NCBI GenBank assembly: GCA_902774175.1
Contig: CACYHG010000012.1
Span: forward strand, 1-43,228
Direction of reading: 5' to 3'
Source: an uncultured Bacteroidota bacterium
GTDB taxonomy: Bacteria; Bacteroidota; Bacteroidia; Bacteroidales; WCHB1-69
DNA: 43,228 bases
Part shown: positions 33,025 to 42,602 of the stretch, one piece after another
Layout: each line of letters starts with the position of its first letter
Numbering within the stretch: the first letter of the stretch is position 1
Made by a program: the position numbers and the translations under genes
The notes under the pieces: generated by a model
Seen by the model: only the letters and a program-made list of their open reading frames with translations
Database searches by the model: none
Told to the model about the DNA's origin: nothing

Positions 33025-34275
33025 ATGCGAGTTAACATAATCAACATTGGAGACGAGCTGCTGATCGGCCAGGTGACCAACACGAACGCCTCCTGGATGG
33101 CGCAGCAGCTGACCGCAAACGGCTGCATGGTGACGGACATTGTCTGTATCGCCGACCGGCGCGAAGCCATAGAAAAAGCACTGGTACACAGTCTGCAGCA
33201 GGCCGATGTCGTACTGATAACCGGAGGTCTCGGCCCCACGAAGGACGACATTACAAAAAAGACACTATGCGACTATTTCCATTCCACATTGGTGGAGGAC
33301 GAGGCCAGCCTGCGGAACATCGAACGGATTTTTGCGGGACGCGGCTACCCCATGACGGAGACCAACCGGATGCAGGCGCTGGTGCCGGCCTGCTGCAAGG
33401 TGATTGTGAACACGGTCGGAACAGCACCCTGCATGTGGTTTGAGACGGACGGAAAAACGGTGGTTTCGATGCCGGGTGTCCCTTCGGAGATGAAGCACCT
33501 CATGAGCGGGGAGATCCTGCCGCGCCTCCAAAAGATGAACGACGGGCTTTGCATCCTGCAGAAAAACCTGATTTTCCAAGGCATTGGGGAATCATTCCTT
33601 TCGGACCGCATCGAAAGTTGGGAAACCGCCCTCCCCTCCCACATCGGCGTGGCCTACCTGCCACAACACGGAATGCTGCGGCTGAGGCTGACCGCCACCG
33701 GCACTGACAGGGCAGCACTGCAACGGCAGCTGGAGGAGGAGAGCCGCAAACTCTATGGATTGTCCGGAGAATACATTCTTGGCGAAGACAGGGAATCGCT
33801 GCAGGAGATTGCAGCCGAAGCACTCCGCCGCCACGGCAGGACATTGAGCAGCGCCGAAAGCTGCACGGGCGGCGCCATCGCCTCACGGCTGACCGCCATG
33901 CCCGGAGCGTCGCAATACTTCAAGGGCGGCGTGGTGGCCTACAGCAACGAGCTGAAGCGGCAGCTGCTGAACGTGAAGGCGGAGACCTTGGAAAAACACG
34001 GCGCCGTCAGTGAGGAGACGGTGCGTGAGATGGTGGAGGGCGTGCGGAACGTCTGCCGGACGGATTTTGCCGTCGCCACCACAGGCATCGCAGGCCCGGA
34101 CGGCGGAACACCGGACAAGCCGGTCGGAACAGTCTGGATCGGCGTCGCCTCCGAAAAGCGGACCGTCACGAAACTGCTTCATTTCAGCGACCAGCGCGCA
34201 CAGGTAATCGAACGCACCTGCAACCAGGTGTTCAGCGAACTCATAAAACTCATCCGTGAATCATGTGGAAAATAA
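33025..34275 (+). CDS. cinA: CinA-family protein (nicotinamide-nucleotide amidase)
   Basis: The 416-residue protein joins an N-terminal molybdopterin-binding-like (MoCF) domain to a C-terminal CinA/PncC deamidase domain. The first starts VNIINIGDELLIGQVTNTNA and includes LITGGLGPTKDDITK and VVSMPGVPSEMKHLM. The second has SSAESCTGGAIASRLTAMPG with its catalytic Ser region (about residue 280), GGVVAYSNELKRQLLNV and ATTGIAGPDGGTPDKPVGTV. Characterised members hydrolyse ADP-ribose and deamidate NMN in pyridine-nucleotide salvage. The frame is open back to 32917, but the promoter at 32995 supports the ATG at 33025. The DUF486 gene overlaps its end by 13 bases. Confidence 0.95.
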   Translation: MRVNIINIGDELLIGQVTNTNASWMAQQLTANGCMVTDIVCIADRREAIEKALVHSLQQADVVLITGGLGPTKDDITKKTLCDYFHSTLVEDEASLRNIERIFAGRGYPMTETNRMQALVPACCKVIVNTVGTAPCMWFETDGKTVVSMPGVPSEMKHLMSGEILPRLQKMNDGLCILQKNLIFQGIGESFLSDRIESWETALPSHIGVAYLPQHGMLRLRLTATGTDRAALQRQLEEESRKLYGLSGEYILGEDRESLQEIAAEALRRHGRTLSSAESCTGGAIASRLTAMPGASQYFKGGVVAYSNELKRQLLNVKAETLEKHGAVSEETVREMVEGVRNVCRTDFAVATTGIAGPDGGTPDKPVGTVWIGVASEKRTVTKLLHFSDQRAQVIERTCNQVFSELIKLIRESCGK

Positions 34276-34619
34276 TATTCAGCCCCCAAGTCATCAGCAT
34301 ATTCATGCTTGTATGCTCAAACTGCTTCATGACCTACGCCTGGTACGGGCATTTGAAGAACATGTCAGGCAAGGCATGGTGGATTGCCGCCATCGTAAGC
34401 TGGGGCATAGCCTTTTTCGAGTATATGATACAGGTGCCGGCCAACCGCATCGGCTATACGGTATACACCCTGCCTCAGCTTAAAATCATACAGGAGGTGG
34501 TGTCTCTGTCGGTATTCATCCCCTTTTCGATGCTGCTGATGAACCAGCCGTTCAAGCTGAACTATCTTTGGGCGGGACTCTGTTTGCTGGGCGCGGTCTT
34601 CTTCATATTCAAGGGCTGA
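34263..34619 (+). CDS. DUF486 / DMT-family small membrane protein
   Basis: The 118-residue protein consists of four hydrophobic helices and matches the DUF486 family, a relative of drug/metabolite transporters: IISIFMLVCSNCFMTYAWYG-like first helix, AWWIAAIVSWGIAFFEYMIQ as the second, the conserved PANRIGY loop, and VVSLSVFIPFSMLLMNQP in the third. The transported substrate is unknown. It overlaps the end of cinA by 13 bases and the 3' end of the convergent YD-repeat gene by 58 bases, which is unusually long for this window. Confidence 0.9.
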   Translation: MWKIIFSPQVISIFMLVCSNCFMTYAWYGHLKNMSGKAWWIAAIVSWGIAFFEYMIQVPANRIGYTVYTLPQLKIIQEVVSLSVFIPFSMLLMNQPFKLNYLWAGLCLLGAVFFIFKG

Positions 34620-35611
34620 TCCCCATAGGTGATTTCACGTGTCGTCACCTGCAGGTTGATGCCGTCGTATTCAGCCTTCTCGACCCAGTTGCCCCATTCG
34701 TCATACCGGAGGAAGAAGGTACGGAAATCCACATCACCATAGCGGTTACGGATTGTGTTCAACCGGTTTGAACGGTAACTGTAGCTTATTACCTGCCACA
34801 AATGGTCTGCCTGCGACCCCTCCCAAACCAGCCTGCCACGGGAGCCATATTTGTAATGACGGATTTTCATACATGAATCCCTGTAATCGTAAGTTTCCTC
34901 GGAAAGTATTTTTCCATTCCGGTCGGATGTCTTACGGTAGGTCCAGCACTTTGAAGTATCCTTTTCCGAATAACTGATTCTGCAAAGCCATCCGTTGGCG
35001 TCATAACTGTATTCCTTCACATAGGGAACCACATAGCGGTAAGGGTTCCACGGGCATTCCTCCTTCACGAGCCTCTTGAGGGAGTCATAAGTATAATGTA
35101 TCTCGGAAATCGGCACATTGGCGCGGCTGAAAGTCCTCTCTTCAGAAAGCAGGCCGCTGCGGTAACGGTAGGCGGTCTCGCAGAACAGCGCATCCGTATC
35201 GTCATACTGCCGGAGTGAGACCAATTGCCCGATAAGGTTGTACCTGTGTTCGCTCCGTCCCATCCGCCGGCTGCCCACACCCCAGATGTGGCCGGTCAGC
35301 CTGTTCTGGTTGTCAAAGGTGAAGGAATCTGTCTGCTCCCTGTACGGCGATTGACGATAAATCCTGTAATATGTCATATAGCCAGCATCATTAAAACGAT
35401 ATTCGCTGAAACCGGTCATGACACTTTTTTCAGCATCCTTAAATTGCATCCCGTCAACATGGAAACTATGGGAAAGATAGACGGACTCGCGGATTTTGAG
35501 TACCGGCCCGCTGAGCGACAATGAAGCCAGGTCGCGAGCCTCATCCCGCTGTGCGGACAACGGCGGCAGCAACGCCAGAAGCAATAATGTCAAATACACT
35601 TTCCGCAACAT
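34562..35611 (-). CDS. Secreted YD-repeat-like protein
   Basis: The 349-residue product has a signal peptide (VYLTLLLLALLPPLSAQRDE) followed by repeated short beta-hairpin units of about 20-25 residues with Tyr-Asp cores, for example YRFNDAGYMTYYRIYRQS, FTFDNQNRLTGHIWGVGS, YTYDSLKRLVKEECPW, YSYDANGWLCRISYSEKD and LRYDEWGNWVEKAEYDG. These resemble the YD repeats of RHS-type proteins but there is no RHS core, autocleavage motif or toxin tip, and the length is small. It is probably an exported repeat protein of unknown function, as is frequent in Bacteroidetes. It starts 3 bases after smpB. Confidence 0.75.
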   Translation of the reverse strand: MLRKVYLTLLLLALLPPLSAQRDEARDLASLSLSGPVLKIRESVYLSHSFHVDGMQFKDAEKSVMTGFSEYRFNDAGYMTYYRIYRQSPYREQTDSFTFDNQNRLTGHIWGVGSRRMGRSEHRYNLIGQLVSLRQYDDTDALFCETAYRYRSGLLSEERTFSRANVPISEIHYTYDSLKRLVKEECPWNPYRYVVPYVKEYSYDANGWLCRISYSEKDTSKCWTYRKTSDRNGKILSEETYDYRDSCMKIRHYKYGSRGRLVWEGSQADHLWQVISYSYRSNRLNTIRNRYGDVDFRTFFLRYDEWGNWVEKAEYDGINLQVTTREITYGDQPLNMKKTAPSKQSPAQR

Positions 35612-35614
35612 AAT

Positions 35615-36082
35615 CTATGCTTTTTCCTCACGATAGGCCATGCTGCGACGCGCCTCCTTCTCCTTCAGGGTCTCGCGCTTGTCGTACATCTTCTTGCCAC
35701 GGGCAATGGCTATCTCCAGCTTGGCGTAGCCGCTTTCAGCAATATACAATAATGTAGGGATGACCGTCGTGCCCTTTTCATTCAGTTTTGATCGGATCTT
35801 CCGCAGTTCGCGCTTTGTGAGCAGAAGTTTGCGGTCACGCTTTGGCTCATGGTTGTTGTAGCTGCCTGCCTTGTATTCGGAGATGTGCAGCCCGCGCACC
35901 CAGAACTCATCCCCGATAAAGAGGCAGTATGAGTCGGTAAGGTTAACCTTGCCCGTACGGATAGCCTTTATTTCGGTGCCGACCAGCACTATGCCGGCGG
36001 TGAACTTGGTGGAGAGGAAATATTCGAACTCCGCCTTGCGGTTCTTGAACTGCACCTGTGGCTGCTGCTTCTTCTGTGCCAT
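35615..36082 (-). CDS. smpB: SsrA-binding protein SmpB
   Basis: SmpB delivers tmRNA to stalled ribosomes in trans-translation. The 155-residue protein has the conserved OB-fold: NRKAEFEYFLSTKFTAGIVL, VGTEIKAIRTGKVNLTDSYC, GLHISEYKAGSYNNHEPKRD and RKLLLTKRELRKIRSKLNEK. The basic C-terminal tail KKMYDKRETLKEKEARRSMA enters the decoding centre. The start codon shares one base with the dsbD stop, so translation of the two genes is coupled. The tmRNA gene (ssrA) was not seen in this window. Confidence 0.97.
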   Translation of the reverse strand: MAQKKQQPQVQFKNRKAEFEYFLSTKFTAGIVLVGTEIKAIRTGKVNLTDSYCLFIGDEFWVRGLHISEYKAGSYNNHEPKRDRKLLLTKRELRKIRSKLNEKGTTVIPTLLYIAESGYAKLEIAIARGKKMYDKRETLKEKEARRSMAYREEKA

Positions 36083-38175
36083 TATCTCTCCGACGCCCCT
36101 TTTTTGAAATTTGCCAGACCCTCGTTCAGGAATTCAATAAAATGCTGCACATTCCGGTCGTACTGATGGTTTTTCCTTGTCAGCACCTTCCCGTCAGCAT
36201 CCATCAGCACATAATATGGCTGGGCGTTGACATTGAAGTTTGATTGTTGGAAATGGACATTTTTTCGTCCCAAAGTCTTCAAAGGACGGCCTCTATCGTC
36301 TTTTACCCATTCCGATTCCGGAAGTCTGATATTTGCATCCGAATAAAGTGCGCACATCACAAACTCCTGCTGTAGCAGGGGTGTCACTTGCGGATCAGAC
36401 CAGACATATTGTTCCATTTTACGGCAATTGGCACAGGTTTTTCCGGTAAAGTCAATGAAAATCGGTTTGTTGACCTTGCGGGCGTATGCTTTGGCCTCAT
36501 CAAGATCAAAGAAGGCCTCGAATCCTGGAACTGTCTCCAGTTCGTCCACATATTTCCTATCGGCAGGTAATGAGGAGGAGGCCTGCGCATCAACATGTTG
36601 TGTCTGAAGCTGTGCCACGGTCTGTTTATGCTGTTCCATCATCATGCCTTTGATGTCGAAATCCTGAGTGCTCATGGGCGGGATGAATCCGCTGATGGCG
36701 TTCAGCGGCGCACCGAACATACCAGGCACCATATAAATGGTGAACGAGAATGTGAGAATAGCCAAAAACAGCCGCAGCACAGATATTTCCTTCACCTCAC
36801 TGTCACCGTTGAAACGTAATTTTCCAAGCAGATAGAAACCCATTAATGCGAAAATTACAATCCACAATGCCAAATAGACCTCCCTGTCCAGAATGTGCCA
36901 ACCGCAATACAAATCTGCCATACTTAAGAACTTAAGGCCGAAGGCCAGCTCCAAAAAGGCGAACACCACCTTAACTGTGTTCAGCCAGCTGCCCGATTTC
37001 AGTTTGGACAGGAATTTCGGGAACATGGCCAAAAGTGTGAACGGTGTTGCAAAACCGATGCCGAAGCCTAACATGGAAAGAAGGGGAATCATCCGGTTTG
37101 CACCACCGCTGGTGCTCAATCCGACCAGTGCACCACCTAAGATAGGACCTGTGCAGGAAAATGAGACCAGCACCGTGGTCAAAGCAATGAAGAAGGGTGC
37201 CATAAATCCTCCCTGGTCCGCCTTGGCATCCGATTTGTTGATCATCCAGCTTGGCAGTGTGATTTCAAACAGCCCGAAAAATGAGAGGGCGAAAATCAGG
37301 AATATCACAAAGAAAATCAGGTTGGGAATCCAGTGCGTGGAGATATTGTACATGGCGTCCGGGCCGAACAGAAGTGTCAGAATTGCCCCCAATATGGCAA
37401 AAATGAAAATGATGGATCCTCCAAACATCCAAGCCTGGCGAATGCCGCTCTGTTTGTTCTCCTCACCGGCTCCGTGCATGAAAAAGTTGATGGTCATCGG
37501 AATCAGCGGGAAGACACATGGTGTGAGCAATGCCGCAAAACCTGCTGCAATGGCAATGAAGAACACCGCCCACAGGGACATGCTTTTTTTCGCATCCGTC
37601 TCCTCATCAGCTGTTATGACAGCCTCCGGTTCCCCCTCACCATCCTCTGTCACTGCCGGAATCTCGGCGGTGCTATCGGTAACATTCTCATCCGTTTCGG
37701 AAACATCCTCTTGGGCGGCCTGCGGCACACCCTTCACCGGAATCTCAAACTCCTCACCCACCATCACACACTTGCCCTCCATGCAGGCCTGCGCATCAAC
37801 GGAAGCGTTGAGGATGAAGTCCTTTTCGCTCTTCACCTTTATCTTCTGGGTGAAGACAACCGGTGATTTGTCAAAATAGCGGTCGGTGCCGAACTCGTCG
37901 GTCAGCTCCACATATTTGGGTTCGGTTGTTTTGCCAATAAGCGCATAATTGGCGGATTTTTCAAACTCAAAAACAGTCTGCTGCGTGATACCAAGCGTGT
38001 TGTATTGCGAATAAAGGTGCCATCCGGGTTCCACGGTGGCCGTGAACTGTATGGTCGCGACATCGCCCGTTGCCGCAACCTTGCAGCCCCACTTTACGGG
38101 AGTCACAACCTGTGCCGACGGACGCACCGCCGCAAACAGCACAAACACAACTGTCAATAATCTGCCCAATCTCAT
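36082..38175 (-). CDS. dsbD: Thiol:disulfide interchange protein DsbD
   Basis: DsbD moves electrons from cytoplasmic thioredoxin across the inner membrane to periplasmic disulfide reductases. The 697-residue protein has a signal peptide (LLTVVFVLFAAVRPSAQ), an N-terminal DsbD-alpha domain (WGCKVAATGDVATIQFTATV, and a Cys pair including QACMEGKCVMVG), an acidic linker, eight membrane helices with the key cysteines in LLTPCVFPLIPMT and FSCTGPILGGALVG, and a C-terminal thioredoxin domain with CANC (FTGKTCANCRKMEQY). The frame is open to 38241, but the ATG at 38175 directly precedes the signal peptide. A near-consensus promoter, GATATTTGC, lies at 38199-38207. Confidence 0.93.
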   Translation of the reverse strand: MRLGRLLTVVFVLFAAVRPSAQVVTPVKWGCKVAATGDVATIQFTATVEPGWHLYSQYNTLGITQQTVFEFEKSANYALIGKTTEPKYVELTDEFGTDRYFDKSPVVFTQKIKVKSEKDFILNASVDAQACMEGKCVMVGEEFEIPVKGVPQAAQEDVSETDENVTDSTAEIPAVTEDGEGEPEAVITADEETDAKKSMSLWAVFFIAIAAGFAALLTPCVFPLIPMTINFFMHGAGEENKQSGIRQAWMFGGSIIFIFAILGAILTLLFGPDAMYNISTHWIPNLIFFVIFLIFALSFFGLFEITLPSWMINKSDAKADQGGFMAPFFIALTTVLVSFSCTGPILGGALVGLSTSGGANRMIPLLSMLGFGIGFATPFTLLAMFPKFLSKLKSGSWLNTVKVVFAFLELAFGLKFLSMADLYCGWHILDREVYLALWIVIFALMGFYLLGKLRFNGDSEVKEISVLRLFLAILTFSFTIYMVPGMFGAPLNAISGFIPPMSTQDFDIKGMMMEQHKQTVAQLQTQHVDAQASSSLPADRKYVDELETVPGFEAFFDLDEAKAYARKVNKPIFIDFTGKTCANCRKMEQYVWSDPQVTPLLQQEFVMCALYSDANIRLPESEWVKDDRGRPLKTLGRKNVHFQQSNFNVNAQPYYVLMDADGKVLTRKNHQYDRNVQHFIEFLNEGLANFKKGASER

Positions 38176-38243
38176 ATTTTCAAAATTTGGAATAATTTGC
38201 AAATATCGGAAAAAAATCAATACATCCGATAAAAGGGACAAAA

Positions 38244-38269
38244 AAAAGGCTGCCCGCGGGCAGCCTTTT
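38244..38269 (-). terminator. Terminator after pnp
   Basis: AAAAGGCTGCCC and GGGCAGCCTTTT form a 12-bp palindrome around GC. It lies seven bases beyond the pnp stop, and three more Ts extend the run on the minus strand. Confidence 0.9.
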
Positions 38270-38275
38270 CAGTTT

Positions 38276-40528
38276 TTAGTTTTCAGACATGGGGGCGCCG
38301 CCATCCTCATGGCCATGGCCTCCCCTGCCGTGATGGTGACGGCGTTCCTTGTCGCCCCTACCTTCACGGTCACGGCGCGGGCCGCGTTCGCGGCGCTCCT
38401 CCTTGTAGCCTTCCGGCTTCGGCAGCAGCGCACGGCGGGATAGTTTCAGCTTGCCGGTCTTCTCCTCAACGCCGATCAGCTTGACCTGCATGATGTCACC
38501 GACCTTGATGTAGTTCTCCAGCTTGTCTATCCGCTTCCAGTCATATTCGGAAATGTGCATCAGACCGTCCTTTCCGGGAAGGATTTCGATGAAGGCTCCG
38601 AATTCAAGGATGCTCTTCACAGGGCCTTCGTACACCTCGCCGACCTCCGGCACAGCCGTAATTGCCTTGATGCGCGCAAGGGCGGCGTCGATGGAGGCCT
38701 TGTCGGGCGATGCGATGTCGATGATGCCGAACTCGCCGACCTCCTCGATGTTGATGACGGTGTTGGTCTCACGCTGCATCTCCTGGATGACCTTTCCGCC
38801 CTGTCCGATGACCGCACCGATAAAGTCGCGCGGAATCTGAATCTGGACGATGCGGGGCACGAACGGCTTGTAGTCCTCACGCGGCTCGGGCAGCACCTCC
38901 AGCATCTTGTCCAGAATGTGCATGCGGCCCCGCTTGGCCTGCTCCAGAGCCTCGGCCAGCACGTCGTAGGAAAGGCCCTCCACCTTGATGTCCATCTGGC
39001 AGGCGGTGATTCCGTCACGGGTGCCGGTGACCTTGAAGTCCATGTCACCCAGGTGGTCCTCATCTCCCAAAATGTCGGAGAGGATAGCATACTTTCCGGT
39101 GGCGGCGTCGCTGATCATGCCCATGGCAATGCCGGAGACCGGCTTTTTCAGCTTGACACCGGCATCCATCAGAGCCAGGGTTCCGGCGCAGACAGTGGCC
39201 ATTGAGGAGGATCCGTTCGATTCCAGAATGTCGGAGACCACACGGATGGTGTAAGGGCACTCCTCTTTGGGAGGAAGCATCGGCTTGATGGCACGCATGG
39301 CCAGGTTGCCGTGTCCGATTTCACGCCGTCCGGTGCTGCGGATGGGCTTCACCTCACCCGTTGCAAAGGGCGGGAAGTTATAATGCAGCAGGAAGTCGCA
39401 GGTACCCTCGATGATGGCACCGTCGATAATCTGCTCGTCCAATTTCGTACCAAGGGTGCAGGTGCTCAGGGACTGCGTCTCGCCACGGGTGAAGATGGCC
39501 GAACCGTGTGCGGATGGCAGCGGACCCACTTCGCACCAGATGGGACGGATCTCGTCCAGCTGGCGGCCGTCCAGACGGCGGCGTTCGGTCAGCACAAAGT
39601 TGCGAACAGCCTCCCAGGTCACCTTTTCAAAATAACGGTTGACCATCGGGGTCTTCTCCTCCAGCTCATCCTCCGGGATGGTGGCCAGGAAATCGGCCTT
39701 CACCTGCTCGAACGCATCGTTGCGCTCCTGCTTGGAGGTAGGAGTTTTAGCAATATCATAGACCTTCTGGTAGGTTTCGGCATGGACGCGGGCGCGCAGC
39801 TCCTCGTCGTTGTTCTCGTGGCAGTACTCGCGCTTGGGGTTGGCCTTCTCCACTTCGGCGGCCAGCTCAAGCTGCGCCTGGCACTGCTTTTTGATGGCGG
39901 CATGTGCCGTTTTCAAAGCCTCAATAAGGTCGGCCTCCTGAACCTCCTTCATCTCGCCCTCCACCATCATGATGTTATCCATGGAGGCGGCGACAATCAG
40001 GTCGAGGTCAGCATCCTGCATCGCCTCGGCGGTCGGGTTGATCTTGTATTCCCCATTGATGCGGGCAACCCGCACCTCGGAAATCGGGCCGTGGAACGGA
40101 ATGTCGGAGACGCTCAACGCGGCGGAGGCGGCCAGACCGGCCAGCGCATCCGGATATTCGTTGCGGTCGCCGGAAACCAGCGTCACCAGCACCTGCGTGT
40201 CCGCATGATAGTTTTCAGGGAAAAGCGGACGCAAAGCGCGGTCCACCAACCTTGCAATCAGAATCTCGTAATTGGAGGGACGGGCCTCACGCTTGAAAAA
40301 ACCGCCGGGGAAACGCCCCACAGCAGCGTATTTTTCCTGATATTCCACCTGAAGCGGCATGAAATCCACATCTTCGCCCGCCTCCTTCTTGGTGCAGACG
40401 GTGGCTAAAAGCATGGTGTTGCCCATGCGAACCACGGCGGCACCGTCGGCCTGTTTGGCCAGTTTGCCGGTCTCAATGGTGATGATCCGGCCGTCACCCA
40501 TGTCAATTTGCTTTGTGACTACGTTCAT
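38276..40528 (-). CDS. pnp: Polyribonucleotide nucleotidyltransferase
   Basis: PNPase degrades RNA 3' to 5' by phosphorolysis and is a core part of RNA turnover. The 750-residue protein has the first RNase PH domain ([40 protein letters not shown]), an alpha-helical linker, the catalytic second RNase PH domain ([38 protein letters not shown]), a KH domain ([20 protein letters not shown]) and an S1 domain ([20 protein letters not shown]). It ends in an Arg/His/Gly-rich tail. rpsO lies upstream with a hairpin terminator between them, the same gene order as in Escherichia coli. No consensus promoter of its own was seen, so partial read-through from rpsO is possible. Confidence 0.97.
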   Translation of the reverse strand: MNVVTKQIDMGDGRIITIETGKLAKQADGAAVVRMGNTMLLATVCTKKEAGEDVDFMPLQVEYQEKYAAVGRFPGGFFKREARPSNYEILIARLVDRALRPLFPENYHADTQVLVTLVSGDRNEYPDALAGLAASAALSVSDIPFHGPISEVRVARINGEYKINPTAEAMQDADLDLIVAASMDNIMMVEGEMKEVQEADLIEALKTAHAAIKKQCQAQLELAAEVEKANPKREYCHENNDEELRARVHAETYQKVYDIAKTPTSKQERNDAFEQVKADFLATIPEDELEEKTPMVNRYFEKVTWEAVRNFVLTERRRLDGRQLDEIRPIWCEVGPLPSAHGSAIFTRGETQSLSTCTLGTKLDEQIIDGAIIEGTCDFLLHYNFPPFATGEVKPIRSTGRREIGHGNLAMRAIKPMLPPKEECPYTIRVVSDILESNGSSSMATVCAGTLALMDAGVKLKKPVSGIAMGMISDAATGKYAILSDILGDEDHLGDMDFKVTGTRDGITACQMDIKVEGLSYDVLAEALEQAKRGRMHILDKMLEVLPEPREDYKPFVPRIVQIQIPRDFIGAVIGQGGKVIQEMQRETNTVINIEEVGEFGIIDIASPDKASIDAALARIKAITAVPEVGEVYEGPVKSILEFGAFIEILPGKDGLMHISEYDWKRIDKLENYIKVGDIMQVKLIGVEEKTGKLKLSRRALLPKPEGYKEERRERGPRRDREGRGDKERRHHHGRGGHGHEDGGAPMSEN

Positions 40529-40599
40529 TTCGTTTTTGATTTTAATAATTTACAATGTTCACTTACTCCAGCGTACATCTTTTAAAAATACAACATAAA

Positions 40600-40625
40600 A
40601 AAAGGCAACTTGGAGATTGCCTTTT
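40600..40625 (-). terminator. Terminator after rpsO
   Basis: AAAAGGCAA and TTGCCTTTT flank an eight-base loop. On the minus strand the stem ends in a T-run, 20 bases after the rpsO stop and before pnp. Confidence 0.85.
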
Positions 40626-40645
40626 CATATCATCTCTGAAGAGAA

Positions 40646-40915
40646 TTATTTTCTCAGATTCAGTTTCTTAATAAGATTCCTGTAACGTTCGATGTCGGTT
40701 TCCTTCAGGTAGTCCAGAAGTTTTCTGCGTTTTCCGACCAGACGCACCAGCGCACGTTCCGTCACTTTGTCCTTGCTGTTCTGCTTGTCATGTTCCGTCA
40801 GGTGTTTGATACGGTATGTGAACAGTGCAACCTGTGCGTCAATGTTACCGGTATCGAACTCTGACTTGCCGTACTCCTTGAAAATATCTTTCTTTATTTC
40901 AGGTGTCAAATACAT
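40646..40915 (-). CDS. rpsO: Ribosomal protein S15
   Basis: S15 binds the central domain of 16S rRNA early in small-subunit assembly. The 89-residue protein is complete: MYLTPEIKKDIFKEYGKSEF, DTGNIDAQVALFTYRIKHLT with the RNA-contacting helix, HDKQNSKDKVTERALVRLVG and the tail KRRKLLDYLKETDIERYRNL. A longer reading frame begins at 40969, but its start lies inside the promoter region. The ATG at 40915 gives the normal length. A promoter lies 51 bases upstream, and a terminator separates it from pnp. Confidence 0.97.
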   Translation of the reverse strand: MYLTPEIKKDIFKEYGKSEFDTGNIDAQVALFTYRIKHLTEHDKQNSKDKVTERALVRLVGKRRKLLDYLKETDIERYRNLIKKLNLRK

Positions 40916-40965
40916 ACGTTTTTTTGTTAAATGTGTTACTCTCCTATACTTTTTACAATTCGGCT

Positions 40966-40974
40966 GCAAAAGTA
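40966..40974 (-). promoter_or_regulatory. Bacteroidetes -7 promoter element for rpsO
   Basis: The minus strand reads TACTTTTGC. It leaves a leader of roughly 40 bases before the ATG at 40915. The gap from here to 41073 is AT-rich and contains no gene. Confidence 0.7.
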
Positions 40975-41082
40975 GTCATTTTTCCAATGTCATCAGAACA
41001 ATTTGCAGATAAATATTTTTAGAAAAAATTTATTTTTAAATATTTGATTTTTATAGTTTTATAAAGACAAACCAAAAAAAAG

Positions 41083-41102
41083 GCCGCCCCGGAAGGGACG
41101 GC
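41083..41102 (-). terminator. Terminator after the aminotransferase gene
   Basis: GCCGCCCC and GGGACGGC pair with one mismatch around GGAA. On the minus strand the stem is followed by a T-run (A-run at 41074-41081), 60 bases beyond the gene end. Confidence 0.85.
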
Positions 41103-41161
41103 ACAATTGACATAAAGCTGTTTTTTTGGCATCATTCTGCGGAAAAAACCGCAAAAATAGG

Positions 41162-42411
41162 TTATTTCAGAGGGTGATTTTCACGGAACACCTTCAGCCG
41201 CGCCTCCAGTTCCGGGAACTGGCTCGGATGCACTAGTGAAACGCAGGCGCGCAAACCCTGACGGCGGCTGCCGCAGGTTGAAAGTGAAATCGCGCTTATG
41301 CCGTAGTACAGAAGTTCCTCAAGCAACTCCTCCCCTGTAAAGCCGGGATATCCGATGGTGAAATAGAAGCCGTCGGAAAGCGGCTGGTCCTCATCCTTGT
41401 CATAGACAATCTCGAAACCGTTTTCCGTGAACAGACGCTTCATCTCGTGGGCCTTGTCACGATATGCGACCATGCCCTGCACAAGATTGTATTCGCCGTC
41501 ATTGCAGGCCTTGAGTATTTGGCATGTCCGAGACTTTCGGAACCGAAATTGGGGACCAGGTCCGGATAGTTGCCGCTGAAGAGCGCATCGGAAATCACCA
41601 TGACGGCCAGACGCTCGCCGGCGTAGCTGAATGCCTTGGAGCTGGAAACCATCAGGATGTACTTGTCATAGTATTTGGCGACCGTCGGCTGGAAGGGAGG
41701 CACACCCGGCGTGGAGATGTCGTGCCGGAAATCCATGCCGAAATAGGCCAGGTCCTCAACCACAACTGCATCATATTTGGCCGCCACCTCCGCGATGATG
41801 CGGAGCTCATTGTCGGTAAGGCAGACCCATGAGGGGTTGTTGGGGTTGGAATAGACGATGGAATGGATGTTACCCTTTGAGAGGTAGCTTTCAAGCTTGG
41901 CGCGAAGCTTGTCGCCACGGTATTCGTAAACGTCGAATGTCTCGAACTTTGCGCCGATTATACGGTGCTGCAGCTTCTGCACGGGGAAACCCGGATCGAT
42001 GAAGAGCGTGGTGTTCTTTTCCTTATGCAGATGGCGCACGGTCATGAAAATGGCCATGCCGGCCTGCATGGAGCCGACCGTGGGGATGCAGGAACTGGGC
42101 TTGACATCGATGTCGAGAAAGTTTTTGCAGAAACGGGCCATCTCGTTCTTAAGCTCCGGAATGCCGTCGATATCGGGATAGATGGCGGCCACGCCCCTGT
42201 CCAGAGCGGCCTTCTGAGCGTCAATGCCTATCTGCACGGCAGGCAGGCCGGGAATACCCATCTCCATGCGGATGAACTTCTTTCCGCTGGCAATTTCAAT
42301 TTCGTTGATAAGCCGCTTCACTTCGCGGATGGAGGCCCTGCCGACGTTCGGCAGCCGGCTCTCCCTGATTTTCGTTTTGACGATGTTGGCATCAATCGGT
42401 GTCGGTTTCAT
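41162..42411 (-). pseudogene. Class I/II PLP-dependent aminotransferase interrupted by a one-base frameshift
   Basis: Two overlapping frames make one aminotransferase of about 416 residues. The first (42411 down to the 41520 region) contains the fold-type I features: GIPGLPAVQIGIDAQKAALD, YPDIDGIPELKNEMARF, SNPNNPSWVCLTDNEL, VVEDLAYFGMD and the PLP-lysine motif SSSKAFSYAGERLAVM. The second frame continues with the segments ILKACNDGEYNLVQGMVAYR and GLRACVSLVHPSQF, the latter holding the substrate-carboxylate Arg. They rejoin perfectly if one A is restored in the A-run of the minus strand at 41518-41520. The substrate cannot be named. As read, the protein would lack its C-terminal domain. This may be a true mutation or a sequencing error in a short homopolymer. 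Confidence 0.85.
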
Positions 42412-42493
42412 TATATATTATTTATGGTTATTATTTCTTACCTACTGATTTCCACGACGGGTATCCGTTCCTTCCCGCGCATGGAAAAATTGC

Positions 42494-42502
42494 GCAAAGG
42501 TA
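42494..42502 (-). promoter_or_regulatory. Bacteroidetes -7 promoter element for the aminotransferase
   Basis: The minus strand reads TACCTTTGC, 83 bases upstream of the ATG at 42411. The leader between them shows no structure I recognise as a riboswitch. Confidence 0.65.
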
Positions 42503-42555
42503 CACATTTTTCCAACGCAAAAAACATCTGGGAAAATTTTGCCGGAAAAGCTGTT

Positions 42556-42583
42556 TTTGTATGCTGGAATGAAGTATCTTTGC
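42556..42583 (+). promoter_or_regulatory. Complete Bacteroidetes promoter (-33 and -7) for the GH2 gene
   Basis: TTTG at 42556-42559 and TATCTTTGC at 42575-42583 match both elements of the sigma-ABfr promoter with the 19-base start-to-start distance. The ATG follows 19 bases later. This is the best promoter match in the window. Confidence 0.8.
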
Positions 42584-42602
42584 AGTTCAAAAAAGCCACC
42601 AC

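Noticed and set aside
36893..37879. 328-codon plus-strand open frame opposite dsbD
   Set aside because: Shadow frame. The minus strand holds the DsbD membrane helices and cysteines.
39311..40408. 365-codon plus-strand open frame opposite pnp
   Set aside because: Shadow frame of a highly conserved PNPase; composition is explained by codon bias on the other strand.
42412..42493. Possible riboswitch in the aminotransferase leader
   Set aside because: The leader is about 80 bases and shows no conserved riboswitch core or terminator/antiterminator pair.
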